A DNA stretch of 64,000 nt from Phytobacter palmae. GTDB lineage: Bacteria > Pseudomonadota > Gammaproteobacteria > Enterobacterales > Enterobacteriaceae. The notes under the pieces were generated by a model. That model saw only the letters and a list, made by a program, of their open reading frames with translations. It did not search any database and was not told the DNA's origin. The stretch is from contig FONB01000002.1 in NCBI GenBank assembly GCA_900112785.1, positions 124,001-188,000 of the forward strand. Reading direction: 5' to 3'. The position numbers and the translations under genes are program-made. Of the stretch, positions 35,324 through 44,205 are shown in pieces (the stretch's first letter is position 1; each line of letters opens with the position of its first letter).

Positions 35324-36257
35324 TAGCGAACATCTCGCAACGGTGATGGTAAATGCGTTTATCGATGCCGTTGACCGTGGCGTAGACCTGGTGCCGGTGG
35401 TGGCAGATTCCACCTCCACGGCCAAGATTTCACCTTTTATGAAGAGGTTTCCGGGTCGCCTGGTGAACGTGGGTATCGCCGAGCAAACGCTGGTGGGTGC
35501 CGCCGCAGGGCTTGCCATTGGCGGAAAAGTCGCGGTGACCTGTAATGCCGCGCCATTTTTGATCTCGCGGGCCAATGAACAGATCAAAGTGGACGTTTGC
35601 TACAACAATACCAACGTCAAACTGTTTGGCCTGAACGCCGGTGCCAGTTATGGCCCGCTGGCCAGTACGCACCACAGTATTGACGATATTTCCGTGCTAC
35701 GCGGTTTTGGCAACATCGAAATTTACGCCCCCTCCTGCCCCGTTGAATGCCGTCAGATAATCGACTATGCGCTGGATCACGTCGGCCCGGTCTATATCCG
35801 TCTGGACGGCAAAGCGCTGCCGGAACTGCACGATGAAGGCTACCAGTTCAGGCCTGGCGAGATTGATGTGCTGCGCGAAGGGAAAGACGTTGCGCTGGTG
35901 GCGATGGGATCAACAGTCCATGAAATTGTCGCCGCCGCCACACAACTGGCAGAAGCCGGTATTGAGGCCAGTGTTATCAGTGTACCGTCTATTCGTCCAT
36001 GCAATACCTCGCAGTTACTGGCCGCACTGAAAACCTGTAAAGCTGTCGTCAGCGTTGAAGAGCACAACGTCAACGGTGGCGTGGGCAGCCTGGTCGCCGA
36101 AGTGCTGGCAGAAGCCGGATACGGCATCCCGCTTTGCCGCCTCGGCATCCCTGATGGTCAATATGCTATCGCCGCCGATCGGGCCTCCACCCGCGCACGC
36201 CATGAGATTGACGCCGCAGGCGTGGTGAAAAACGCCCGTGAACTGCTGGCACGGTAA
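35316..36257 (+). CDS. aptB: Split transketolase, C-terminal (pyrimidine) subunit; probable apulose-4-phosphate transketolase small subunit
   Basis: This 313-residue protein covers the pyrimidine and C-terminal transketolase domains. It has VADSTSTAKISPFMKRFPGR, then VNVGIAEQTLVGAAAGLAIG with the catalytic Glu of the cofactor site, LNAGASYGPLASTHHSIDD, and a C-terminal ligand-sensor-like part (VALVAMGSTVHEIVAAATQL). It complements the preceding subunit, and the two ORFs overlap by eight bases (ATGAGTAA). It is homologous to the C-terminal halves of paired transketolases annotated in many sugar operons, so the sugar specificity is inferred from context. Confidence 0.7.
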   Translation: MSNSEHLATVMVNAFIDAVDRGVDLVPVVADSTSTAKISPFMKRFPGRLVNVGIAEQTLVGAAAGLAIGGKVAVTCNAAPFLISRANEQIKVDVCYNNTNVKLFGLNAGASYGPLASTHHSIDDISVLRGFGNIEIYAPSCPVECRQIIDYALDHVGPVYIRLDGKALPELHDEGYQFRPGEIDVLREGKDVALVAMGSTVHEIVAAATQLAEAGIEASVISVPSIRPCNTSQLLAALKTCKAVVSVEEHNVNGGVGSLVAEVLAEAGYGIPLCRLGIPDGQYAIAADRASTRARHEIDAAGVVKNARELLAR

Positions 36258-36292
36258 TAAAAATAATAAAGAGCAACTTACTGGAGAGAGCA

Positions 36293-37711
36293 ATGTCCCG
36301 AATTCCCCAACAACTGACCATGGCGGTTATCATTGGTAACCGTGGATTTTTCCCGAGTTACCTGGTGGCAGAGGCCCGTGAACAGGCGGTTGCCCTGTTT
36401 GGCCGTCTTGGCATCAAAACCATTATGCTCGACGAGACCCAGACCGAACTCGGCGGCGTTGAAACCCGCCAGGATGCCAAAACCTGTGCCGAACTGTTCC
36501 GCGCCCACCGTGATGAGATTCATGGCGTGGTTGTGCTTCTGCCAAACTTCGGCGATGAAAAAGCGGTGGCGGAAACCCTTCGCCTGTCGGGTCTGAACGT
36601 CCCGGTACTGGTACAGGCAGAAGAAGATAATCTGGATAAGATGGGGCTGGCGACGCGCCGCGACAGCTTCTGCGGCAAGATCTCCTTGTGCAACAATCTG
36701 CGCCAGTACGGCATCCCGTTCACCCTGACCACACAGCACGTTTGCGCCCTGAGCGGTGAGGTTTTTGAACAGGATCTGAGGCGTTTTGAGCAAATCTGCC
36801 GCGTGGTGAGCAGCATGCGTGGCGTTCGAGTGGGGGCCATCGGCGCACGTCCGGCCGGTTTTAATACCGTTCGTTACAGCGAAAAATTGCTTGAGCGCCT
36901 GGGCATTGCAGTGGAAACCCTGGATCTGTCCGAAGTCTTCACCCGTATCAAATTACTGCGCGATGACGATATCCGCGTTGATGAGAAACGCCGACTGTTG
37001 CTCGATAACGCCGACGCCAGCGGTATCGCCGCTGACAAACTGCTCACCATGGCGAAACTGTTTGTGGTAATCAGCGAATGGGTTATCGCCAACGATATCG
37101 ACACCACGGCCATTCAGTGCTGGACCTCATTGCAGGAAAACCTGGGCATTAACGTCTGCTCCATCATGAGTGTGATGTCCGGTCAATTGATGCCATCAGC
37201 CTGTGAAGTCGACGTGATGGGTGCGCTTTCTATGTACGCGCTGGCAAGCGCCAACATGAGTCCGGCCTCGATTGCCGACTGGAATAACAATTTTGGCGAT
37301 GATCGCGACAAATGTGTGCTCTTTCACTGCGGTAACTTTGCTGCTGCCAGCCTGGAAACTCCACATATGGGCACCGCCGATATTATCGGTACCACCGTGG
37401 GTAAAGAGAACACCTGTGGCGCAGTACATGGTCGACTGAAATCCGGCCCCCTCACCTATTTTCGTCTGAGCACCGACGATTTGACCGGGGAAATCAAAGC
37501 CTATGTGGGCGAAGGCAAATCCGTCGACGATCCGCTGGATACCGTCGGCTGCCGCGCGGTTATACAGGTTCCGCATCTGGAAGAGTTACTGACCTACATC
37601 TGCCGTAACGGTTTTGAACACCACGTGGCGATGAACCATGCGGCCAGCGGCGCCATCCTGCATGAAGCCTTTACGCGCTATCTCGGTGTTGATACTTACC
37701 TGCACCAGTAA
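36293..37711 (+). CDS. apsI: FucI/AraA-fold isomerase; probable D-apiose isomerase
   Basis: This 472-residue protein resembles the L-fucose/L-arabinose isomerase superfamily. An N-terminal Rossmann-like part (MAVIIGNRGFFPSYLVAEAR, VVVLLPNFGDEKAVAE) is followed by a C-terminal metal-binding barrel region with SVMSGQLMPSACEVDVMGAL, LFHCGNFAAA and HHVAMNHAASGAI. Short for FucI (about 590), it fits the isomerase of the non-oxidative D-apiose route (apiose to apulose). It lies 35 bases after aptB with GGAGAG before the ATG. A different pentose cannot be excluded without a search. Confidence 0.65.
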   Translation: MSRIPQQLTMAVIIGNRGFFPSYLVAEAREQAVALFGRLGIKTIMLDETQTELGGVETRQDAKTCAELFRAHRDEIHGVVVLLPNFGDEKAVAETLRLSGLNVPVLVQAEEDNLDKMGLATRRDSFCGKISLCNNLRQYGIPFTLTTQHVCALSGEVFEQDLRRFEQICRVVSSMRGVRVGAIGARPAGFNTVRYSEKLLERLGIAVETLDLSEVFTRIKLLRDDDIRVDEKRRLLLDNADASGIAADKLLTMAKLFVVISEWVIANDIDTTAIQCWTSLQENLGINVCSIMSVMSGQLMPSACEVDVMGALSMYALASANMSPASIADWNNNFGDDRDKCVLFHCGNFAAASLETPHMGTADIIGTTVGKENTCGAVHGRLKSGPLTYFRLSTDDLTGEIKAYVGEGKSVDDPLDTVGCRAVIQVPHLEELLTYICRNGFEHHVAMNHAASGAILHEAFTRYLGVDTYLHQ

Positions 37712-37742
37712 CGTGTGCACATGGGCATGATGGAGAAATACC

Positions 37743-39254
37743 GTGTCGAAAGATATTGTCATTGCGCTTGATGAAGGGACGACCAACGCAAAAGCTGTCG
37801 CGCTGGATGAACAGGGCAACGTGGTGGCGAAAAGTTCGCGCTCGTTGTCGATCCAGACACCACGCGAGGGCTGGGTAGAGCAGTCCGGCGAACTGCTGTT
37901 GCAGGCATCGCTGGCGGTAACAGGCGAGGTCATTGCGCAGGTTGGCGCCGAACGCGTAGCCGCGCTGGCGGTCAGCAATCAGCGGGAAACGGCCATTGGC
38001 TGGTATCGCGCAAGCGGGGTGCCATTAGGTCCGGCCATCTCCTGGCAATGCTCGCGCACGGCAGATTTTTGTCATGCCCTGCGTGAGCAAGGTCAGGAAG
38101 CGAAAATTAAAGCGGTGACGGGTCTGCCCGTCGCCCCGCTGTTTTCTGCGTCCAAAATGTGCTGGCTGCTCAATTCGGTGCCCAATGGTCAGGCGCTGGC
38201 AGAGCAAGGCGAAATTTGCCTGGGGACGATAGACAGTTGGCTGCTCTGGCACCTGACGGCGGGCGAGGCGTTTTGCTGCGACTACTCTAACGCTTCGCGC
38301 ACACAACTACTGAATCTCAACACCGCCGACTGGGACGCGGAGATGCTGGCGCTCTTTCGGCTCCCCCGTCAGGCATTACCCGCAATTCGCCCCTCCAGCG
38401 GGTTATTTGGTTATACGAAAGGGCTGGGTGCAATTCCGGATGGTATCCCGGTGATGGCGATGATTGGCGATTCGCACGCGGCATTATTCGCCCACAGCCT
38501 TGGCGCCGCCGGGTGTGTGAAAGCAACGTACGGTACCGGTTCATCGGTGATGGCTCCGGTGGCATCCGCGCAGTGTGACGTGAAATCGCTGGCGACCACC
38601 GTGGCCTGGCACGATGGCGAGCGGCTGGTGTATGGGCTGGAGGGCAACATTCCCCATACTGGCGACGCCGTGGCATGGATGACGGAAAGCACCGGCTTAA
38701 GCGAATTGCCGCAAGCGGAACTGGCGCAAGCCCTGAATTCACTGCCTGCCTCGGTGGAGTCAACGCTTGGCGTCTATTTTGTTCCGGCACTGACGGGGCT
38801 GGGCGCGCCGTGGTGGGACGAAGATGCGCGTGGTCTGATCCATGGTCTGAGTCGTGGGGTCAAGCGCGCGCATCTGGTGCGTGCGGCGCTGGAATCCATC
38901 GCCTATCAAATTGCCGACGTAGTGGTTGCCATGCGCCAGCACGGCGATTTTGCTTTAAAAGCACTGATGGTCGATGGTGGTCCCACTAAAAACGACTGGC
39001 TGATGCAGTATCAGGCGGACCTGCTGGGTTGCCCGGTGATGCGCAGCGACGTCCCGGAGTTATCGGCAATGGGGGCCGCACTTCTGGCACGTAAAGCACT
39101 ATTGCAGGTCGATAGCGAACAGCTTCGCCAGTATCTTCCTGAGCATGTGACCTTTACACCGGACGACCTGCGCCACGGTAGATTGCAAAATCGCTGGCAT
39201 GACTGGCAAAGCGCCGTGCAGCTTGCCCGCAGACAGAAAACGCAGGCAGGTTAA
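37743..39254 (+). CDS. apsK: FGGY-family carbohydrate kinase; probable D-apulose kinase
   Basis: This 503-residue kinase has the N-terminal phosphate loop ALDEGTTNAKAVALD (9-23), GPAISWQCSRT, YGTGSSVMAP and the C-terminal GGPTKNDWLMQYQADLLG, typical of glycerol/xylulose-type FGGY enzymes. It starts with a GTG at 37743, GGAG lying seven bases upstream. In the proposed route it phosphorylates apulose to apulose-4-phosphate, the substrate of the split transketolase. It is the last gene of the unit; the first hok/sok repeat begins two bases after its stop codon. Confidence 0.68.
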   Translation: MSKDIVIALDEGTTNAKAVALDEQGNVVAKSSRSLSIQTPREGWVEQSGELLLQASLAVTGEVIAQVGAERVAALAVSNQRETAIGWYRASGVPLGPAISWQCSRTADFCHALREQGQEAKIKAVTGLPVAPLFSASKMCWLLNSVPNGQALAEQGEICLGTIDSWLLWHLTAGEAFCCDYSNASRTQLLNLNTADWDAEMLALFRLPRQALPAIRPSSGLFGYTKGLGAIPDGIPVMAMIGDSHAALFAHSLGAAGCVKATYGTGSSVMAPVASAQCDVKSLATTVAWHDGERLVYGLEGNIPHTGDAVAWMTESTGLSELPQAELAQALNSLPASVESTLGVYFVPALTGLGAPWWDEDARGLIHGLSRGVKRAHLVRAALESIAYQIADVVVAMRQHGDFALKALMVDGGPTKNDWLMQYQADLLGCPVMRSDVPELSAMGAALLARKALLQVDSEQLRQYLPEHVTFTPDDLRHGRLQNRWHDWQSAVQLARRQKTQAG

Positions 39255-39293
39255 GAGTTTGGGTGCATGAGGTTTAAACCTGACAAGATGGGT

Positions 39294-39313
39294 TGCGGGG
39301 ATTGCTCCCCGCA
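39294..39313 (-). terminator. Terminator hairpin of hok copy 1
   Basis: TGCGGGG (39294-39300) and CCCCGCA (39307-39313) pair with an ATTGCT loop just past the hok stop. It also faces the 3' end of the kinase gene, so it may serve both strands. Confidence 0.6.
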
Positions 39314-39315
39314 GT

Positions 39316-39477
39316 TCAGATTAGCGACTTCTTCGGTTCGTAAGCGAGACTAGCTTTAAACTCAATACCACGTTGCCTGTAGCTCATCTCGCAAAGCGAG
39401 TCGCGTACTAACAGCGTGAAACCCAGTGCCGTTATACACAGCACCACGATCGCCACCAGGGCGTACTTTGTCAGCAT
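39316..39477 (-). CDS. Hok-family type I toxin (HokE-like), copy 1
   Basis: This 53-residue protein has one membrane helix ([20 protein letters not shown], 5-24), the conserved Cys after RDSL, and the tail [12 protein letters not shown]. It matches HokE closely but has three extra residues (SLI). The start is the ATG at 39477; an in-frame upstream ATG (39513) would give a Mok-like leader fusion, as in other hok loci. Hok peptides depolarise the inner membrane when freed from Sok control. It lies in a direct repeat and is probably the duplicate, since copy 2 is nearer E. coli HokE. Confidence 0.9.
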   Translation of the reverse strand: MLTKYALVAIVVLCITALGFTLLVRDSLCEMSYRQRGIEFKASLAYEPKKSLI

Positions 39478-39481
39478 GTCA

Positions 39482-39570
39482 TTGCCTGCGTGCAATAAAG
39501 AGACTAACATCCAACCTGTCCAGGGTTCGGATGTAAGCCTCAGGTTGATAACACTATCTCCTGGGGCTTT
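39482..39570 (+). ncRNA. Candidate Sok antisense RNA and promoter, copy 1
   Basis: Opposite to hok, a promoter-like pair TTGCCT (39482-39487) and TAACAT (39505-39510) with 17-base spacing would start an RNA near 39517, antisense to the hok leader. AACCTG (39513-39518) can pair with CAGGTT (39541-39546). Exact ends are not known. The remaining leader to 39695 is part of the repeat; 39696-39873 is AT-rich promoter DNA of the importer. Confidence 0.5.
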
Positions 39571-39873
39571 CACCTTTCTGAACCCTGCAAATGCCTGGCT
39601 CAGAAAGCCTCAGGCACCCGCGAGAATGCTACCCGTTTACTTCCCTGCAGACGAATAAAGCTGTATTTCTATCCAGCTAATTTCTCTTTTTCAGAAAAGA
39701 TAAAAAACGCTAAAACCCGGACCGCTTTTTCGGCTTCATTTTCATAGCCAAATAATCTGGTTTATTCCCTAAGCGCATAAATAAAGACGAATTTAAACTT
39801 TAAGAAAAATCGGAAGCAGCCTAATTTAACGATACAAAATAATCACACTTAATTAACTTTACAGGGATCTCAT

Positions 39874-41442
39874 ATGGCCAAAAAACTGCTCCCCCTCGTC
39901 ATCATGACACTGCTTTCTGCCACCAGCTATGCTGCGACGCCACCGGATACCCTGGTTGTTGCACAAGGGCTGGACGATATTGTCAGCCTGGACCCGGCAG
40001 AGGCCAATGAGCTTTCCAGTATCCAGACCGTACCCAGTCTCTATCAGCGCCTGGTTCAGCCTGACCGTGAGAATCCGGAAAAAATTAACCCGGTGTTGGC
40101 AGAAAGCTGGCAGCCTGATGCGGCAGCCAAAACCCTGACTATCAAACTAAAGAGTGATGCGAAGTTTGCCTCCGGCAACCCGCTGCGCCCGGAAGACGTG
40201 ATTTTCTCCTACACCCGCGCGGTCACCATGAATAAATCCCCGGCCTTTATTCTGAACGTCCTGGGCTGGGAACCGGACAATATCGCCAGCCAGTTAAAGA
40301 AAATCGATGATCATACGATTCAGTTGCGCTGGACGGCGGATGTCAGCCCGGCGGTAGCACTGAATATTCTCTCTACCCCTATTGCCTCAATAGTGGATGA
40401 GAAGCTGGTGAGCGCGAACATCAAAGATAATGATTTTGGTAATGCCTGGCTTAAGCTGCACTCTGCGGGTAGCGGAGCATACAAAATGCGCGTTTATCAA
40501 CCGCATCAGGCTATCGTACTGGACGCCAATGCCACCTCACCGGGCGGCGCGCCAAAACTGAAAAATATCATTATTAAAAACGTGCCGGATCCGGCCTCCC
40601 GTCGTCTGTTAATTCAACAAGGCGATGCCGATGTGGCGCGCGATCTCGGCGCCGATCAGATCAGCGCGTTAACAGATAAAAAAGGCATTAAGGTGCTGAG
40701 TATTCCGTCTGCTGAGCAGAACTATCTGGTCTTTAACACCGGCAACAGCGCGAACCCGTTACTCAACAACCCGGCATTCTGGGAAGCGGCGCGCTGGCTG
40801 GTCGATTACGACGGCATCACCAAAGATTTGCTGAAAGGGCAATATTTTGTCCACCAGAGTTTCCTGCCGGTCGGCCTGCCTGGCGCGCTGGAAGATAACC
40901 CGTTTAAATTCGATCCGGCGAAAGCAAAAGAGATCCTCGCAAAAGCGGGGATTAAAGATGCGCACTTCACGCTGGACGTTGAAAACAAACCGCCTTTCAT
41001 CACTATCGCCCAGTCCATGCAGGCCAGTTTTGCCCAGGGCGGTGTGAAAGTGGATCTGTTACCCGCTGCGGGTAGCCAGGTCTATGCGCGCGTGCGTGCC
41101 AAACAGCATCAGGCGGCAATTCGTTTGTGGATCCCGGATTACTTTGACGCCCACTCCAATGCCAGCGCCTTCGCCTACAATGACGGTAAATCCAGTACGG
41201 TTGCCGGGTTAAATGGCTGGCAGATCCCCGAATTGAACAAAGCAACGCTCGCGGCGGTCGCCGAGCCGGATGCTGCTAAACGTCTGGAACTGTACAAAAC
41301 AATGCAGCAAGAGTTGCAGCACAAATCTCCTTATGTCTTTGTTGATCAGGGGAAAACGCAAATCGTGGTGCGTGATAATGTGAAAGGTTATCAGCAAGGG
41401 TTAAATGCGGATATGGTGTGGTATGACCGCGTAACCAAGTAA
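39874..41442 (+). CDS. Family 5 (DppA/NikA-type) solute-binding protein
   Basis: This 522-residue protein has a signal peptide (cleavage after SYA, residue 20), then TLVVAQGLDDIVSLDPAEAN and the family region LAESWQPDAAAKTLTIKLKS with RPEDVIFSYTRAV. That is the classical peptide/nickel-binding fold. It opens a five-gene importer operon bracketed by hok/sok repeats. AGGGA precedes the ATG. The ligand could be a peptide, an opine or a metal chelate; compact ATPases downstream lean to the nickel/opine side, but this is weak. Confidence 0.88.
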   Translation: MAKKLLPLVIMTLLSATSYAATPPDTLVVAQGLDDIVSLDPAEANELSSIQTVPSLYQRLVQPDRENPEKINPVLAESWQPDAAAKTLTIKLKSDAKFASGNPLRPEDVIFSYTRAVTMNKSPAFILNVLGWEPDNIASQLKKIDDHTIQLRWTADVSPAVALNILSTPIASIVDEKLVSANIKDNDFGNAWLKLHSAGSGAYKMRVYQPHQAIVLDANATSPGGAPKLKNIIIKNVPDPASRRLLIQQGDADVARDLGADQISALTDKKGIKVLSIPSAEQNYLVFNTGNSANPLLNNPAFWEAARWLVDYDGITKDLLKGQYFVHQSFLPVGLPGALEDNPFKFDPAKAKEILAKAGIKDAHFTLDVENKPPFITIAQSMQASFAQGGVKVDLLPAAGSQVYARVRAKQHQAAIRLWIPDYFDAHSNASAFAYNDGKSSTVAGLNGWQIPELNKATLAAVAEPDAAKRLELYKTMQQELQHKSPYVFVDQGKTQIVVRDNVKGYQQGLNADMVWYDRVTK

Positions 41443-41520
41443 GTGAATGATTGCGCCCGTGACCCTCTCTCATTACGGGGGAGGGTTATCATTTAAGAAT
41501 GATGTTATTAAGAGTTAGTC

Positions 41521-42543
41521 ATGTCTCACATCTCACCCAGGCTGTTACGGGTTATCCAGACCCTGATAATCCTCGTCCTGACGTTGTTTGGTCTGTTACT
41601 GGTTACCTTTTCACTCTCGGCACTCTCGCCCGTTGACCGTGTGCTGCAAATTGTCGGCGACCACGCCAGCCAGTCGACCTACGATCAGGTCCGTCACCAG
41701 CTCGGGCTGGATCAACCGCTTCCCGTGCAGTTCTGGCACTATTTGCTGAGCCTGTCTCACGGTGATTTAGGCACCGCCAGCGCTACAGGGCAACCAGTCT
41801 TACAGGATTTACTCTCCGCGTTTCCTGCCACGCTGGAGCTGGCCACCCTCGCATTGATTATCGGCACAGCGCTGGGTATTTTCGCAGGCGTGTTATGCGC
41901 TCGTTTTGCCGGTTCCCCGCTGGATCTGGCGGTGCGCACCTTTACCCTACTCGGTAACTCAGTCCCCATCTTCTGGCTCGGTCTGTTAATGCTGGCGCTG
42001 TTCTACGCTAACCTGCAGTGGAGCGCAGGTCCCGGCAGGCTGGATGATATTTATCAGTACACTGTCACTGCGCAGACCGGCTTTGTACTGATTGATACCT
42101 GGCTTTCCGGCGACAGCCAGGCATTCAGAAATGCCCTGAGTCATATGGTGCTTCCGGTCACCCTGCTCGCCTATTATGCTCTGGCCAGCATTACCCGCCT
42201 GACCCGCTCGGCCTGCCTGGGCGAGTTGAATAAAGAGTACATCTTGCTGGCGCGCGCAAAGGGGGCTGGCGAGATGACAATCATGCTGCGCCATATCCTA
42301 CCGAATATTCGGGGCACACTCCTGACCGTGGTCGCGCTGTCGTATACCAGCATGCTGGAAGGCGCGGTGCTGACCGAAACCGTCTTTTCCTGGCCGGGGA
42401 TTGGCCGCTATCTTACGACCGCGCTGTTTGCTGGCGACACCACCGCAATCATGGGCGGTACGCTGGTTATCGGTGTCTGCTTTGTCCTGATAAACAATCT
42501 CGCCGACCTGCTGGTACGGCTCACTGATCCGAGGATTCGCTAA
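41521..42543 (+). CDS. DppB/NikB-type ABC permease
   Basis: This 340-residue protein has six membrane segments, an N-terminal periplasmic region with VRHQLGLDQPLPVQFWHYL, and the EAA-type loop (LARAKGAGEMTIMLRHILPN) near residue 255. It forms the import channel with the next gene, whose ATG overlaps this stop codon (TAATG). A 78-base gap after the binding-protein gene contains a CCCTC/GAGGG hairpin that may lower permease expression. Confidence 0.92.
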   Translation: MSHISPRLLRVIQTLIILVLTLFGLLLVTFSLSALSPVDRVLQIVGDHASQSTYDQVRHQLGLDQPLPVQFWHYLLSLSHGDLGTASATGQPVLQDLLSAFPATLELATLALIIGTALGIFAGVLCARFAGSPLDLAVRTFTLLGNSVPIFWLGLLMLALFYANLQWSAGPGRLDDIYQYTVTAQTGFVLIDTWLSGDSQAFRNALSHMVLPVTLLAYYALASITRLTRSACLGELNKEYILLARAKGAGEMTIMLRHILPNIRGTLLTVVALSYTSMLEGAVLTETVFSWPGIGRYLTTALFAGDTTAIMGGTLVIGVCFVLINNLADLLVRLTDPRIR

Positions 42544-43376
42544 TGCCGACGACTCTCTTTTTACGCCGTCTGCGCCATTCGCCCGCGGGTTTTAGCGGAT
42601 TGATTATCGTGGGATTACTCCTGCTGGTTGCCGTACTGGCACCCTGGCTGGCGCCGCAAGACCCCAACTGGCAGGATGCCGCATCGCGCTTACAGCCCCC
42701 CTCGGCCGCCCATTGGCTTGGAACCGACAGCTATGGTCGTGACTTGCTGTCACGACTTATTTACGGCACGCGTCCGGCGCTGGGGCTGGTAGCCCTGGTC
42801 ACTATTATTACGCTGCCTGCCGGTTTGCTGGTCGGCATTCTCTCTGGTTATTACGGTGGCTGGCTGGAACGTGTGCTGATGCGCTTTACCGATGTGGTCA
42901 TGTCAATGCCGCGTCTTATCCTCGCGTTCGCATTTGTCGCCATGCTTGGCCCGGGCCTCGTCAATGGCGCACTCGCACTCGCGCTGACCACATGGCCTGC
43001 CTATGCGCGGCAGGCACGCAGCGAGATCCAGCGTCTTCGCCACAGCGATTATCTGGCAGCGGCAGAGATGATGGGGATCCGCGGCTGGCGGTTATTGCTG
43101 GGGCATATTCTGCCGCTCTGCCTGCCGTCAGCGATTGTACGTCTGGCCCTGGATCTGGCGGGCATCATCCTCGCCGCCGCCGGGCTGGGATTTTTAGGCC
43201 TGGGGGCACGCCCACCGATGGCGGAATGGGGAGCCATGATCGCCGATGGCATGCAGGTTATCTTCGATCAGTGGTGGATTGCCGCCGCTCCCGGTGCGGT
43301 CATTTTACTGGCAAGTCTTGCATTTAACCTGTTGGGCGATGGCCTGCGCGATGTACTGGAGCCACAGCATGACTGA
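42543..43376 (+). CDS. DppC/NikC-type ABC permease
   Basis: This 277-residue membrane protein has the family start LLLLVAVLAPWLAPQDPN-like segment, AHWLGTDSYGRDLLSRLIYG (about 58-77) and the EAA loop SDYLAAAEMMGIRGWRLLLG. Its last eight bases overlap the first ATPase gene (ATGACTGA), indicating coupled translation. Confidence 0.92.
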   Translation: MPTTLFLRRLRHSPAGFSGLIIVGLLLLVAVLAPWLAPQDPNWQDAASRLQPPSAAHWLGTDSYGRDLLSRLIYGTRPALGLVALVTIITLPAGLLVGILSGYYGGWLERVLMRFTDVVMSMPRLILAFAFVAMLGPGLVNGALALALTTWPAYARQARSEIQRLRHSDYLAAAEMMGIRGWRLLLGHILPLCLPSAIVRLALDLAGIILAAAGLGFLGLGARPPMAEWGAMIADGMQVIFDQWWIAAAPGAVILLASLAFNLLGDGLRDVLEPQHD

Positions 43377-44205
43377 AAAACGGATTGTCGTATCGGGGCT
43401 TAATGTCGATTATCCCGGCGCCCGCGTGGTTAATAACCTGAACTTTACCCTGGGAAATGAGCGCCTCGCGCTGGTGGGCGAATCTGGCTCCGGTAAATCA
43501 ATGACCGCCCGCGCACTGATGGGGCTGGTACGTAAACCCGGCATAGTCAGCGCCAGTGAACTGAGCGTATCCGGGCACAATTTACTGACCCTTGAAAATA
43601 AAGCATGGCGCGCACTGCGCGGCAATGGCATTGCGATGGTATTACAAGACCCACGCTATGCGCTCAATCCAGTACAAACTGTGTTTGCACAACTGGACGA
43701 AGCTCTGACGCTCCACCAGCGTCTGAACCGTAAACAGCGGCTGGAAAAAATAAACGAAGCATTGCGCGCTGTGGAGCTGGAACCTGCGGTATTGCAACGC
43801 TATCCCGGAGAGCTTTCCGGTGGTATGGGCCAGCGCGTGATGATCGCTATCGCGCTGGTTAACGATCCCCAGGTGCTGGTTGCGGATGAACCCACCTCAG
43901 CCCTTGACGCGCGCCTGCGCAATCAAATCCTTGAACTGCTGGTGGCGCAATGTGAACAGCGGAAAATGGCCATGCTGCTTATCAGCCACGATTTGCCGCT
44001 GGTCGCGCAGCATTGCCATCGCGTACTGGTTATGTACCAGGGGCAAAAGGTGGATGAAATGCCCGCCAGCGAACTCCCTAATGCCACGCATCCTTACACG
44101 CGCACGTTGTGGACCTGCCGTCCGCAGGCGCAAACCTATGGTCAAATGCTCCCGACGCTTGACCGCAGCCAAATTTTTACGGAGTCAGATCATGGCCATC
44201 GCTGA
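43369..44205 (+). CDS. DppD/NikD-type ABC ATPase
   Basis: This 278-residue protein has Walker A GESGSGKSM, signature LSGGMGQRVMIA and Walker B VLVADEPTSALD, followed by LLISHDLPLVAQHCH. It is shorter than DppD/OppD (about 330) and close to NikD, lacking most of the C-terminal oligopeptide extension. The start is the ATG at 43369 (MTEKRIVV), inside the end of the permease gene. It overlaps the next ATPase gene by 14 bases. Confidence 0.9.
   Translation: MTEKRIVVSGLNVDYPGARVVNNLNFTLGNERLALVGESGSGKSMTARALMGLVRKPGIVSASELSVSGHNLLTLENKAWRALRGNGIAMVLQDPRYALNPVQTVFAQLDEALTLHQRLNRKQRLEKINEALRAVELEPAVLQRYPGELSGGMGQRVMIAIALVNDPQVLVADEPTSALDARLRNQILELLVAQCEQRKMAMLLISHDLPLVAQHCHRVLVMYQGQKVDEMPASELPNATHPYTRTLWTCRPQAQTYGQMLPTLDRSQIFTESDHGHR

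Larger units (their letters stand above)
39257..39695. repeat. Direct repeat A, hok/sok locus copy 1
   Basis: About 439 bases are repeated in the same orientation at 44906-45345. Both copies hold a hok toxin gene, its leader, a candidate sok promoter and the terminator hairpin. The 95 bases 39529-39623 are identical to 45178-45272. The two copies bracket the five-gene peptide/nickel-type importer. Confidence 0.9.
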
